NCBI RefSeq assembly: GCF_000187245.1
Contig: NC_027866.1
Span: 124,001 to 188,000 of the forward strand
Reading direction: 5' to 3'
DNA from: Ogataea parapolymorpha DL-1
Lineage: Eukaryota > Ascomycota > Pichiomycetes > Pichiales > Pichiaceae
DNA: 64,000 nucleotides
A program made the position numbers and the translations under genes. Shown piece after piece: positions 51,198 through 60,257 of this stretch (position 1 is its first letter; each line of letters begins with the position of its first letter). The notes beneath the pieces are model-generated. The model was not told the DNA's origin, did no database searches, and was given only the letters and a program-made list of their open reading frames with translations.

Positions 51198-52697
51198 ATG
51201 GACTCCTTTGCTACCAACACCGCTGCGTTCGACAGTTGGCTTCATAGACATTACGACTACATTAACGATGACATTGAAATTGCAGATTTGAGGAATTCGC
51301 ACGAAGGACGCGGTCTACGCGCACGCAATGACATCCAGAAAGACACCGTTCTGTTCCGTCTGGCCAGAGATCATATATTGAATATTCGCACAGCGGCTCT
51401 TGGCAAGCTCAAACCGGGAAATCAGGAAGTCCTTGAGACTCTGAACCAATGGGAAGCCCTCATTTTGTGTCTGGCATACGAGATGATGCTAGGAGAGGAG
51501 TCTCGGTGGAGCTCGTACTTGGCAGTTCTGCCTGAAAAATTCAACTCCTTAATGTTTTGGTCGTCCGAGGAGCTTGAAAAACTGAAACCATCCAACGTTT
51601 TGCAGAGGATTGGGCGTGAACAGGCTGAACAAATGTACTCCAAGCTTGTGCCTGAATACTGCCTTCGTTTGGGTAGCAAGAAATTGGTGGAGTATTTGAC
51701 TATAGACCGGTTCCATGTGGTGGCAAGCATAATCATGAGTTACTCGTTTGATGTTGACGATCCTGAGGATGATCCTGAGGACGATGAGGATGAAGAGGAA
51801 GACTTCGACGAGATAGAGCAGGAATGCATCAAATACGATGGGTATTTGAAGTCGATGGTTCCTCTTGCAGATACTCTCAACTCAAATACTAATTTGGTGA
51901 ATGCGAATTTGAGCTACGAAAATGACGCGCTAGTTATGACTGCTACTAAGGACATCAAAAAAGGAGAGCAGATTTATAACATCTATGGTGAGCTGCCGAA
52001 CTCTGAGATTCTGCGAAAATACGGATATGTGGAGCTTCCTGCTTCCAAGTATGAGTTTGCTGAGCTACCTCTGACAGTTATCAAACAGACGTTTGTGGAC
52101 AACTATCTCTCTTCGTTGGATAGCAAAATCAGAGAAACGCTCTTCGACAAGACTGCCGAGCTGATCAGCGAGTCCGAGTACTTAGACGAAAGCTTGGAAG
52201 ACCAGGAAGGGGGTATTGTTTTGGATGCGTACGAGGTGTTTGCCGATGCAGACGTGCTGCCAGAGCTCTTGCTATTAATCCAGATCCTGACGACCTGCTA
52301 TGAAAGTTTTGAAACAGACCCAAAATGGGCCAAGAAACTTGCGAGAACGCGGTCCGAGCTGGAATCGTTTATCAACAGATGCATTCTAAAATCGTTCCAG
52401 CTTGTGGAGAAAAATATTATCACCCACAGGTGTGTCGAGAATCTCAATAAATGCGTCGAGGGACGCATTGCCCAGTACGGGACCGCCCAGGATTATGAGA
52501 TTCCGGCCAGCTATAGAGACTTCGACCGCACAGAGCTGGCATCCATCGTGCTGAGATGCGAGGTGAACTGTTTGCGCAATGTGTTGAACAACTTTCCAGA
52601 AAAATATGAGCGCATCGACGACTCGAAGCTTCTGAAAAACGTGCTCAAGCGCAAGGCCGAGGCAGACACACAGAAACACAAGAAGCAAAAAACCTAA
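51198..52697 (+). CDS. RKM4: Ribosomal protein lysine methyltransferase Rkm4
   Basis: A 499-residue SET-domain enzyme (S. cerevisiae Rkm4 is 494), which methylates a lysine of ribosomal protein L42. Seen: the split SET domain at about 28-275 with EGRGLRARNDIQKDTVLFR, the insert (iSET) with VPEYCLRLG, VPLADTLNSNTNLVNANL (the NxxN-type SAM site region), KGEQIYNIYGELPNSEILRKYGYVE, and a Rubisco-LSMT-like substrate-binding C-terminal helical domain. An Asp/Glu run (DDPEDDPEDDEDEEEDFDE) at about 191-209 sits inside the insert. The TAA stop overlaps the stop of the convergent TRP-like gene. Confidence 0.87.
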   Translation: MDSFATNTAAFDSWLHRHYDYINDDIEIADLRNSHEGRGLRARNDIQKDTVLFRLARDHILNIRTAALGKLKPGNQEVLETLNQWEALILCLAYEMMLGEESRWSSYLAVLPEKFNSLMFWSSEELEKLKPSNVLQRIGREQAEQMYSKLVPEYCLRLGSKKLVEYLTIDRFHVVASIIMSYSFDVDDPEDDPEDDEDEEEDFDEIEQECIKYDGYLKSMVPLADTLNSNTNLVNANLSYENDALVMTATKDIKKGEQIYNIYGELPNSEILRKYGYVELPASKYEFAELPLTVIKQTFVDNYLSSLDSKIRETLFDKTAELISESEYLDESLEDQEGGIVLDAYEVFADADVLPELLLLIQILTTCYESFETDPKWAKKLARTRSELESFINRCILKSFQLVEKNIITHRCVENLNKCVEGRIAQYGTAQDYEIPASYRDFDRTELASIVLRCEVNCLRNVLNNFPEKYERIDDSKLLKNVLKRKAEADTQKHKKQKT

Positions 52698-55120
52698 TCC
52701 TTTTTCGGGCCGCTAGCGGCCTGGTGCTGCGATGTCTCCGACACTATACTCGAGCGGCTGGACGTGTTTGTGCGCTGTGCCAGCATTCTCATTCGCGGCC
52801 GTGGCCGCATGACCTCAAAGCCCTTGGAGCCGCCTTTTTTCTCGACTCCTTTGCTTTCTTTCTTCTCGAACTCCATCGACGCAGCGCGATGCAGCTTTCT
52901 TTCTCGTTCCTGCCAGAGTTTCATCACTTCTGGATCGGGTTCAAGGACTCTAAACGAGTTATAATATAGATCTGCCTCTCTGAAAGCCAAGTCTGATTTG
53001 TGCGTATGTTTCGTAGACGGGCCCGTTGTCACGGCAGGTACCACACGGTGGTCAGTGAGCTCCAGAGTTTTGGAGTTGACTGACGGCGTTCCTGATGAGG
53101 TTCTGAACAGCGCGGGCGTCTCAAACGTCCAATTGTTGAAGGACTCGTCAAAGGACGCCAAGCTGTTGTTGTCGGGCAGCAACGGGACCTCAATAAGATT
53201 GCCGTGCTCGATGTAGTCCGGAATGTCGGTTCCCTTCTTTCCCTTTCTGTACTTGATATACATTTTGAAGGTGGTGTAGAAGTTGTAGAGCGTGGGGATC
53301 AAGAACACCAACACCAGAGTCACAAGCTCGATGAGCAAAATTGACCATACAACTCTGGTCCTTGCTTTTTCGCTCCCATTTAGACCGTCAATGAATGCGA
53401 TGTGCAGAAACGCGATTATAAGCTTGACAACGGCCAGCGAAATCTTGGTCCTGTTTGTTCCCGTGTTGGGGTAGTAAGGCTCCCAGAACAGCATGACACA
53501 CAGAAGGACCAATTCCGAGCATATGATCACAATCAGCTGGACGACTCCGCTGAATTGCAGTGCGCCAACAGCAAAGCTGAAGACAAAGTGTTCAAGGAAA
53601 GTGACGGCAACAAACCACAGAGCAGAGGTTTTCAAATGCACATAGGCCCATTGCCAGATCAGAATCACGTTGATCGATTTGTAGAGCATGTCGCGTCCGC
53701 GTTTGATTAGGATGAACCGTACCACGTAGTATATCTGGAGCAAGAAGTAGAGGGCCAGAAGAAGCGAGGCGGTGGCGGTCACCCAATGCGGATTGCTCTG
53801 AATCTCTGGCTGTCCATAGAGATGCGTGTGGGGAGCACAAAGCACAAAGAACGAATATATGAGAAAGGGCGTGGCGATGTAGCCAATGAAGGCGGCAAGT
53901 ATGTTTCCGATGACAATCAAAAACGAGAGTCTCATGTAGCGCGCGAAGGTGGGGCGGGTGTCTTTGGGCTTGAGCAGAAGCACCAGCGAGCAGATTCCTA
54001 GGTCGATAACGCAGGCAATGGAGATGTAGACAAGAGCGGTGATCAGGAATGACGACCATATCACTGGCAGATCGTCTTTGCCGAAGCCGGAACCCAGCAG
54101 TCGTTTCAGTCCGCCCATCCACATCGACTCATACACCCCGTCGACGCCCATGGCGGCGTGGTTGTGCAGCACGTCCATAACGCCAGCCCAGCGCTGCGAG
54201 GCCATCAGGGGCTGGAAAAAACCTGGGAATTCGAGATTCAGGCCGGCCATGAAGTGAATAAACTGAATGTAGACCAGATAATCAGCGTAGCTCGGCGACA
54301 GCTGGTTGAGCAGCGGCGCGTTGCAAATGGACGCCGCCTTGTACAAGAACGGGTTTTGCGTGTCAATGTACGGCGAAAGCTGGTATCCAAGGATGTTCGA
54401 GAGAAGAATCAGCGACAACAACAGCGCCGTGAACGCCACCATAAAGTTCTGCAGCGAGCGTTTCTGGACAGTACTGAATGTGGCCAAAGAACAGCCGATC
54501 ACCGTGTGGTTGGCGTCCGAGTTGATGACCGTGACGGCCAGACTATACGTTCCAAACGGAGAGTGATAACCGATGTAGAGCGACAAGTCCACCGCGACCT
54601 CGTCTCCGTCATATATCGGACACGAGTCGTCGAACGACTCCGAACGGTCCAGCAGCTGCGGAAAGTACTTCTCCATCGGAACGTCTCTTTTCTGTATCAT
54701 ATCGGAGATGTGTGGAATGCCCGTTGAATGGTTTATCAGCGAGCTGTGGTGGGTGGAGGAGGAAGACTGTTGCGAGGTGGTCGTGCTAACAGGCTCATCT
54801 CCGTCCGCGCGGAGCACCCTGGAGTAATTGCATAGTCTCAAGTACTCGTCATGTATCACGTCGCCCACGTATTTGAGCCGAACATGGAGCGTTGTGTAGG
54901 TGTTTGTGGTTTCGTTCACGTCCACTATATATCCCATGGAGTCCATGACGATGTACATGTCCAACCGTCCGTTATCGTCGTTGTAGGACACATTGGTGAA
55001 GAAGGGGGAGAGAAGAGCGTCGTCCATATTTTTGGAACGAGGACAGCCCCTGACGTTCAATAGAGCACTCTTGGCGCCCTCTGCAAGCAGCAATAATCCC
55101 AGAAACAGCAGCGTGATCAT
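52694..55120 (-). CDS. TRP/Flc-type multi-span membrane protein
   Basis: An 808-residue protein of the fungal TRP-like/flavin-carrier family (S. cerevisiae Flc1-3 and Yor365c). Seen: a signal peptide at 1-19 (LLFLGLLLLAEGAKS), an ML-like lumenal domain with Cys residues and N-x-S/T sequons (FTNVSYN, CNYSR, DANHTVIGC) up to about residue 215, then about nine TM spans with QNFMVAFTALLLSLILLSNILG, LVYIQFIHFMAGLNLEFPGFF and RMKLSF-type SLLLALYFLLQIYYVV. A cytosolic C-terminal ~190 residues is Ser/Thr- and Arg-rich. The LNLEFPGFFQPL motif is typical of the TRP domain in Flc proteins. Length fits Flc2 and Yor365c; which one is not decided. Confidence 0.85.
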   Translation of the reverse strand: MITLLFLGLLLLAEGAKSALLNVRGCPRSKNMDDALLSPFFTNVSYNDDNGRLDMYIVMDSMGYIVDVNETTNTYTTLHVRLKYVGDVIHDEYLRLCNYSRVLRADGDEPVSTTTSQQSSSSTHHSSLINHSTGIPHISDMIQKRDVPMEKYFPQLLDRSESFDDSCPIYDGDEVAVDLSLYIGYHSPFGTYSLAVTVINSDANHTVIGCSLATFSTVQKRSLQNFMVAFTALLLSLILLSNILGYQLSPYIDTQNPFLYKAASICNAPLLNQLSPSYADYLVYIQFIHFMAGLNLEFPGFFQPLMASQRWAGVMDVLHNHAAMGVDGVYESMWMGGLKRLLGSGFGKDDLPVIWSSFLITALVYISIACVIDLGICSLVLLLKPKDTRPTFARYMRLSFLIVIGNILAAFIGYIATPFLIYSFFVLCAPHTHLYGQPEIQSNPHWVTATASLLLALYFLLQIYYVVRFILIKRGRDMLYKSINVILIWQWAYVHLKTSALWFVAVTFLEHFVFSFAVGALQFSGVVQLIVIICSELVLLCVMLFWEPYYPNTGTNRTKISLAVVKLIIAFLHIAFIDGLNGSEKARTRVVWSILLIELVTLVLVFLIPTLYNFYTTFKMYIKYRKGKKGTDIPDYIEHGNLIEVPLLPDNNSLASFDESFNNWTFETPALFRTSSGTPSVNSKTLELTDHRVVPAVTTGPSTKHTHKSDLAFREADLYYNSFRVLEPDPEVMKLWQERERKLHRAASMEFEKKESKGVEKKGGSKGFEVMRPRPRMRMLAQRTNTSSRSSIVSETSQHQAASGPKKD

Positions 55121-55243
55121 GGCTGCAAATTAGGGACAGCTAGGCTGAAAGGACGGTAAATGGCTCTAGATTTATTTTTCCAAAAATCAGTACCCCTTTT
55201 ACTTTTTTTAATTTTCCGTTATTTCAGTGCAGACTATGTACAA

Positions 55244-56320
55244 TCAGGCAATATTTTTCATCAGGTACTCGAAAATTGAGAAAAATATCATGGTGGTCAC
55301 GATCGACCGCGTGATGGAGGGCCCAAGCCCGCGGTACAGCTCGCGCGTGGGCCATCTCAGTTTGGGCGCTACCACAGGCAGCTTGTCGCGGCCAGCCACC
55401 TCTCGTAAAATGTTGCGGATTACGTCGCGCTGGTACTGCGACTTGATTGTGTCAACGGGGAACACCAGCACCCAGCTGAAACACCCCGCCACCGCCCCGG
55501 AAATCGGCACACTCAGCACGTTGATCGTCTTCTGCAACTCGGAATTCTGGGTCACGTGACCATTCCTGGTCTGGATGAATAGTTTGACTGTCTCGTAGAG
55601 TCCGTAGAAAAGCCCCGAGGACACTCCGTCCTTCGTGAGGTGGTATCTGTAGCCTGAGTAGAGTCCTCTGAGTCCCTCGTGGCGCACTATGGTCGACGCG
55701 ACGCTCAGAAGACTCGACGGCAGCTTGTCGCGTTGCAGATGCACGTACTTGCCGTTTTCCTTTGAGTTGTTGACCAAAAGAAGGATTTGCTGGAAGATCT
55801 TGGACAGTTCAAATGGACACGCAAAAAGAGACACCGCCGCGCCTGAGATGGAACCCGCCAAAACAGCAATCGGGATGTTGTTGACCACCTTGTCGATCTG
55901 GGCCTGCTGATCGGACACCGGAGCCGTTCTATGAATTAGCGGGTGGCTGCCCCAGATCGGGGCTCCCAGAAAACTCACTATGGGCTTTGCCTCTGTGTAA
56001 ATAGATACTCCGAGCGACCGAGCAAAGGCCGTAGAGATAAGCGGGGCAGAAATACCCCGGAACAGTCCGCGGACGCCCTCGTGCTGGACGGTGGCTCGAA
56101 AACAGGCAAATGCATTGGCAAAATGGTGAGTCTGCATCCGTGTCTTCATGGAGTCCAACGGGAAACCCACAGAGGTGGAGACGAGGGAAGCCGTATATGA
56201 GAGGATGCCTGATTTGTAGCCCGTGAGGGCGGCGGGGAGCTGGAAAAAGGGGTCTTCGTACGCGATGTCCCCCGTTATAGCAGGGATGTGCGCAGACGTC
56301 TTGTCTCGCAAAGACGACAT
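55244..56320 (-). CDS. Mitochondrial carrier family protein
   Basis: A 358-residue protein with the three-repeat mitochondrial carrier fold. The Px[D/E]xx[K/R] signatures are seen as PLDSMKTR, PFELSKIF and PVDTIKSQ, each at the end of an odd-numbered helix, with R-G/L-Y-R/S-G partners (GLFRGISAPL, GLYSGYRYHL, ELYRGLGPSI). The second signature has Phe-Glu in place of the usual hydrophobic-Asp. A hydrophilic ~40-residue N-terminus and a long loop after helix 2 (LIHRTAPVSDQQAQID) are unusual. Substrate unknown. The frame is open upstream to TTG 56389; the ATG at 56320 is used. Confidence 0.85.
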   Translation of the reverse strand: MSSLRDKTSAHIPAITGDIAYEDPFFQLPAALTGYKSGILSYTASLVSTSVGFPLDSMKTRMQTHHFANAFACFRATVQHEGVRGLFRGISAPLISTAFARSLGVSIYTEAKPIVSFLGAPIWGSHPLIHRTAPVSDQQAQIDKVVNNIPIAVLAGSISGAAVSLFACPFELSKIFQQILLLVNNSKENGKYVHLQRDKLPSSLLSVASTIVRHEGLRGLYSGYRYHLTKDGVSSGLFYGLYETVKLFIQTRNGHVTQNSELQKTINVLSVPISGAVAGCFSWVLVFPVDTIKSQYQRDVIRNILREVAGRDKLPVVAPKLRWPTRELYRGLGPSITRSIVTTMIFFSIFEYLMKNIA

Positions 56321-56448
56321 TGCAATTAAAGAGGAACGAGGTGAATCGGAGTTGAAGAAATTTCTAGGGCACAGCCGCAGCAAATGCAATATGATTTTTT
56401 TATTATTTGAATTAATTTTTTGAATTTAATTATTGGCATTCTTAAAAG

Positions 56449-59400
56449 TTACATATCAATGGCATCTTTAAAACTTAGGATGTCGTTGAACCGTAGTCCG
56501 TTGACGTCGATATCGTGGTCGCGCGATTTTTCCAGCGAGTCGCCAAACTCTGCATGCTCAGTCTCGTCGTTGTCCTTGCTTGCTACCAAGATCAATCCAT
56601 TGGACCGCACCGACTTGACCAGGTCCGGACAGATCGAGAGCACCCTGTTCGGCACAATGATGCCGAGCAGGTTGTTTGTGGCGGCAAACGCTGTCCCCAG
56701 CTTGATTGAGCGCGTGAGCTTGTCCTGGTACTGTAAATCGTTGAGATACACCACCGAGTCCTTGTTGATGGAGTCGATGTTGTCGATCTTGAGCTCTGGC
56801 TTCTCCACCTCCGACACGTCCACGGAGCCTGTCGGGAACCCGTTTGCGGTGCACGGCTCAAATCTGTGTGTGTCGAAATTGTACTTGATTCCGTTGATGT
56901 TGTAGAAAACAGGGTAGTTGGGCTGCTTCCAATTTAAAATTGTGCACACCATCGCGTTGTCGCTGGACAAAATTAGCGACCGGTTGCGGTTTCCTTGCGC
57001 CCGCAGACCGCGCACGTGAGTAAACACATCGTTGAGAATCAGATCGATGTAGTTGTTCATGACGTTGTCGGTTGTCGGGCTCAGGTCGGCAGATTTGCAC
57101 TTTGCTACCAAATTGTAGGCTGACACCGAGTAGCACTTCATGTTGAAGAAATTAAGCTCAAAAACGGATGGATAGAAAATCTCCAGGTTCAGCGACACTT
57201 CCACGGCGATGATTTGCAGGAACAGCTCCAACGGAATGTACAGTTTGGCCATGATGTCTTCTAATTTCTTCAAATCGTCGCTCAAATTTTTCACCTCCCG
57301 CAGCTGTGCACACAGATCTTCAAACGCGCCCGCCGAGTACAGCAGTCTGGACAGCTGGTCAAAATCAAAACTGCACACGGACATAACGACGCCCTGGAAC
57401 GTGATCTGCCAGCTCGGACACACCAGCGGTGTCCCGTCGCTTAGATAGCACACCTTGACGCGGTAGTACTCGCCGCTCAGCGACGACGCCGTGACGAACG
57501 AGATCGATTTCACCGCCGCCGCCGCCGACGACGACGACTTCCAGTACGTGTCGTACATTGAGATCTCCAGCGGCCGGCCAGAGTACGGGTACACGATCTC
57601 GTAGTTGAACCGGAGCATACCGATGCTGCGGAGCCGCAGATCCACGAGCGGGACCTCGATGTCGCCGTTGAGCTTAGAACCGACTCCAGGGCACCTAGTT
57701 TGGAGCAGTGTCGACGGCAGCGTGCCCTTGGCAATGAGCCGTGTTCCAAATGTCGGGAACAGCTCGAACTCGATGGCAAAGCCGTCGAACGTGTCTGTTT
57801 GGAACGTGATGGATTTATCGTTGTCGAGGACAGGAAGAAGCAGGTTTCGCGGGATCAGGTCGTTTTTGTCGCAGCTAATGGTGATACGTCCGGGTATCGA
57901 GGTGAGGAAAGTGTCTGGATTGAGTCTGATGGAGTTTCTGTTGGTGTAGAAGGACAGTTTAAGGAAAATTCGTTTTTCCAAGAAATTGTGGCCGTACTTT
58001 CGCAGAGGAATGATTGGCGGAGGCAGTTCTAAGTCCGGAATCATGTCGACATTGCTGATTTCAGATAAAGACGGCAGATCGTCCAGGTTTGGGGGCACCA
58101 TAGGAGACATCACGTTCTTAGTGTAGCTTAAGGTTGGCGCCTGCGGAGGAGCCAGCTCGAGCTCTTTTCGTGGCGAGGGAACTGCAGCAGCAACACTGGC
58201 TTTTAGCGACTCGATCAGAACGTTGGCAACTCCAACATTTCCCTCCCAGAGGGCATAGTACAGCGGATTGAAGCCGTCCTCATCCTTGATGTCGAAATTG
58301 GCTCCAAACTCTATCAATTTTTTGGTGGTCGATGCGTAGCCCTTGGTGACACTGTAGAAAATCGGCGTCCACTTGTTGAGCTTGTCTGTCTGGTTGATGT
58401 CGGCGCCGTACTCAAGCAGCAGGGGGATCAGATCGTCGTGGCCGGCCGACGCAACGATGTGCAGTGGAAGCAGGCCCTCGGCGTTGCTTTGGAACGATTT
58501 CGTCAGCAGGCCCTTTGATTTGGCTTCGGCCGGCGTGCTGGCCTGATTGAGCAACAACTGGACAACTTCCAGGTTTCCTGTCTTGCAAGCAACATTGAGG
58601 GGCAGATAAGTCGGCTTGAGATCGTTTTGCTGCGGGAAAGCGTTGGCTCCGTGCTTTAGCAGTATCTCCACAGACGAAACGTGGTTGTTGATGATGGCCA
58701 TGAGCAGCGGCGAGATCGACTCGTTGTCGACCACGTCGATCAGACTCTCTAGCGGCTTGATACGCGGCGCATAGTCCAGAACAAGCAGCAACAGGTCGTC
58801 GCGACCGAGCTCTGTAATATAGTGGAGGCACGTGCGTCCGGTCACGTCTTTTAGCGTCGGGTCGATGTTGTTCTCCAGACATAGCCGGACGATGCCAACA
58901 CGGTCAGTTTTGCAGGACGCAGCCTCGTGGAGGCACGTTCTGCCATTGAGGTCGTCGACCAGCGAGATATCGATGAATTCTTTGAAATTGTCGTAGAAAT
59001 ACTGCAACGCTTCGTCCGGGATCTGCAGATTGGGAATCAGTAGCAAAAACACCTTCGAGATCGTAAACCGTTTGCTGTCGGGACTCAGTTTCGAGAGAAC
59101 CTGATTGGCCCACTCGTGCAGTTTGGAAACTTGCTCCTCTTTCGACTGGTTCGCGTTCTGGGCCGTGATCTCGTAGAAATCCGTGTACAGCTCGTCCGAC
59201 TCTCTGTCTCCGCGGGGCAGCTCGCCGTCGTCCACTTTGTTGTTTTCTTTGGCCTCGTACCGCACAAAACTGCCGCCCTCGACTTTGGCCTCCAGCTCCA
59301 TCAAATTGTTGGCCACGAGGTCGCTCAGCTCAATAATCTCGTCTCTGTGGAAAACAGGCTGAACATTCACAGCAGTGGACAGATAGAGCTCTTTCGTTCT

Positions 59401-59832
59401 CGATTTCGACCGCTTGTCCCACTTCTTCAACACTTTTGTGAACCCTGTCTCATTCAGCTCGACAAACTGCTCCAATCGGTCCAGATCCTTGGAGAACTTC
59501 TTGAATCCATCGTATAACGTGACAAACGCGATGGAATTTTTCGTGACGTTATCGAGACGGCCATCCAACAGCGCCTTGTTCTTCTTCTCAATCAGAATGT
59601 CCAGCCGGAACTTCAGCTCGGACTCCTTCTCCAGATAAAAGTTGTTGACCTTTTCGAGCTCTCGCTCCAGACGAAAGAAAAAAGAGCCCTTCTTGTCCTG
59701 CAACGACTGGTCGTTGCTGTTGTTGGCAACCAGGGCATTGATCAGCTTTTTCAGCGCTTTGTAGTTGATGAAATAGCCCGAATACTCGGGCAATTCCAGC
59801 TGGCGCGCCGCCAAGTACTTGCCGAACTTCAT
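56449..59832 (-). CDS. PHO81: CDK inhibitor Pho81 (SPX-ankyrin-GDPD)
   Basis: A 1,127-residue protein (S. cerevisiae Pho81 is 1,178). In low phosphate it inhibits the Pho80-Pho85 kinase so that Pho4 enters the nucleus. Seen: an SPX domain at 1-170 (MKFGKYLAARQLELPEYSGYFINYKALKK start, with the Lys cluster KKWDKRSKSR), six or so ankyrin repeats at about 295-541 (NGRTCLHEAASC, GRTCLHYITELGRDDLL, LPLHIVASAGHDDLIPLLLEYGADI, GFNPLYYALWEGNVGVANVL), and a degenerate glycerophosphodiester phosphodiesterase-like C-terminus from about 650. The frame is open 11 codons upstream to GTG; ATG 59832 matches the family. A CACGTG box lies 220 nt upstream. Confidence 0.95.
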   Translation of the reverse strand: MKFGKYLAARQLELPEYSGYFINYKALKKLINALVANNSNDQSLQDKKGSFFFRLERELEKVNNFYLEKESELKFRLDILIEKKNKALLDGRLDNVTKNSIAFVTLYDGFKKFSKDLDRLEQFVELNETGFTKVLKKWDKRSKSRTKELYLSTAVNVQPVFHRDEIIELSDLVANNLMELEAKVEGGSFVRYEAKENNKVDDGELPRGDRESDELYTDFYEITAQNANQSKEEQVSKLHEWANQVLSKLSPDSKRFTISKVFLLLIPNLQIPDEALQYFYDNFKEFIDISLVDDLNGRTCLHEAASCKTDRVGIVRLCLENNIDPTLKDVTGRTCLHYITELGRDDLLLLVLDYAPRIKPLESLIDVVDNESISPLLMAIINNHVSSVEILLKHGANAFPQQNDLKPTYLPLNVACKTGNLEVVQLLLNQASTPAEAKSKGLLTKSFQSNAEGLLPLHIVASAGHDDLIPLLLEYGADINQTDKLNKWTPIFYSVTKGYASTTKKLIEFGANFDIKDEDGFNPLYYALWEGNVGVANVLIESLKASVAAAVPSPRKELELAPPQAPTLSYTKNVMSPMVPPNLDDLPSLSEISNVDMIPDLELPPPIIPLRKYGHNFLEKRIFLKLSFYTNRNSIRLNPDTFLTSIPGRITISCDKNDLIPRNLLLPVLDNDKSITFQTDTFDGFAIEFELFPTFGTRLIAKGTLPSTLLQTRCPGVGSKLNGDIEVPLVDLRLRSIGMLRFNYEIVYPYSGRPLEISMYDTYWKSSSSAAAAVKSISFVTASSLSGEYYRVKVCYLSDGTPLVCPSWQITFQGVVMSVCSFDFDQLSRLLYSAGAFEDLCAQLREVKNLSDDLKKLEDIMAKLYIPLELFLQIIAVEVSLNLEIFYPSVFELNFFNMKCYSVSAYNLVAKCKSADLSPTTDNVMNNYIDLILNDVFTHVRGLRAQGNRNRSLILSSDNAMVCTILNWKQPNYPVFYNINGIKYNFDTHRFEPCTANGFPTGSVDVSEVEKPELKIDNIDSINKDSVVYLNDLQYQDKLTRSIKLGTAFAATNNLLGIIVPNRVLSICPDLVKSVRSNGLILVASKDNDETEHAEFGDSLEKSRDHDIDVNGLRFNDILSFKDAIDM

Positions 59833-60257
59833 TAAAAGTACAAGATCCTGCCAACTTAATTTCACTGTGGAATTACGTCAGCGAAATTACAGGCCCTGGA
59901 AGGCCCCTATGAGGGCCGCACCGCGATCGCCCACAGAGGGTGGACGGAGGCGTTGCTGGTCCCAGCCAGGTCTGCGAGACAGACGGTCGGCAGACGGCCA
60001 CGCCGGACGGCAGCACTCATTATTCCTGCCAGTGGCTAATTGGAGACAACACACGTGCTACCAGGCGCGACGATCGACGATCGACGCAGGACAATTAAGT
60101 TTACCGTTAGTGTTCCGTTTGTCTCATCATCTATTATCGTATGCGTAGCGTACGTTATATAACATAATTTTAAGAGTCCGGCCGACATGTAGGGCAGTCA
60201 ATAAATCGTAAATGCAGTAGTGGCTCGTCGCGAGCGCTAATAATAAGAATATGTTGT
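59833..60257. promoter_or_regulatory. PHO81 promoter / HAP4 3' flank
   Basis: A 425-nt gap between two minus-strand genes. It contains a CACGTG (60052-60057), a short repeat of CGATCGA/GATCGACG near 60071-60085, and AT-rich stretches at 60105-60170. No gene was seen. Confidence 0.6.
60052..60057. promoter_or_regulatory. Candidate Pho4 site (CACGTG) upstream of PHO81
   Basis: CACGTG lies 220 nt upstream of the PHO81 start; on the PHO81 strand the context is GCACGTGTG, close to the Pho4 high-affinity GCACGTGGG. In S. cerevisiae PHO81 is itself induced by Pho4. Cbf1 could bind the same core. Confidence 0.45.
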
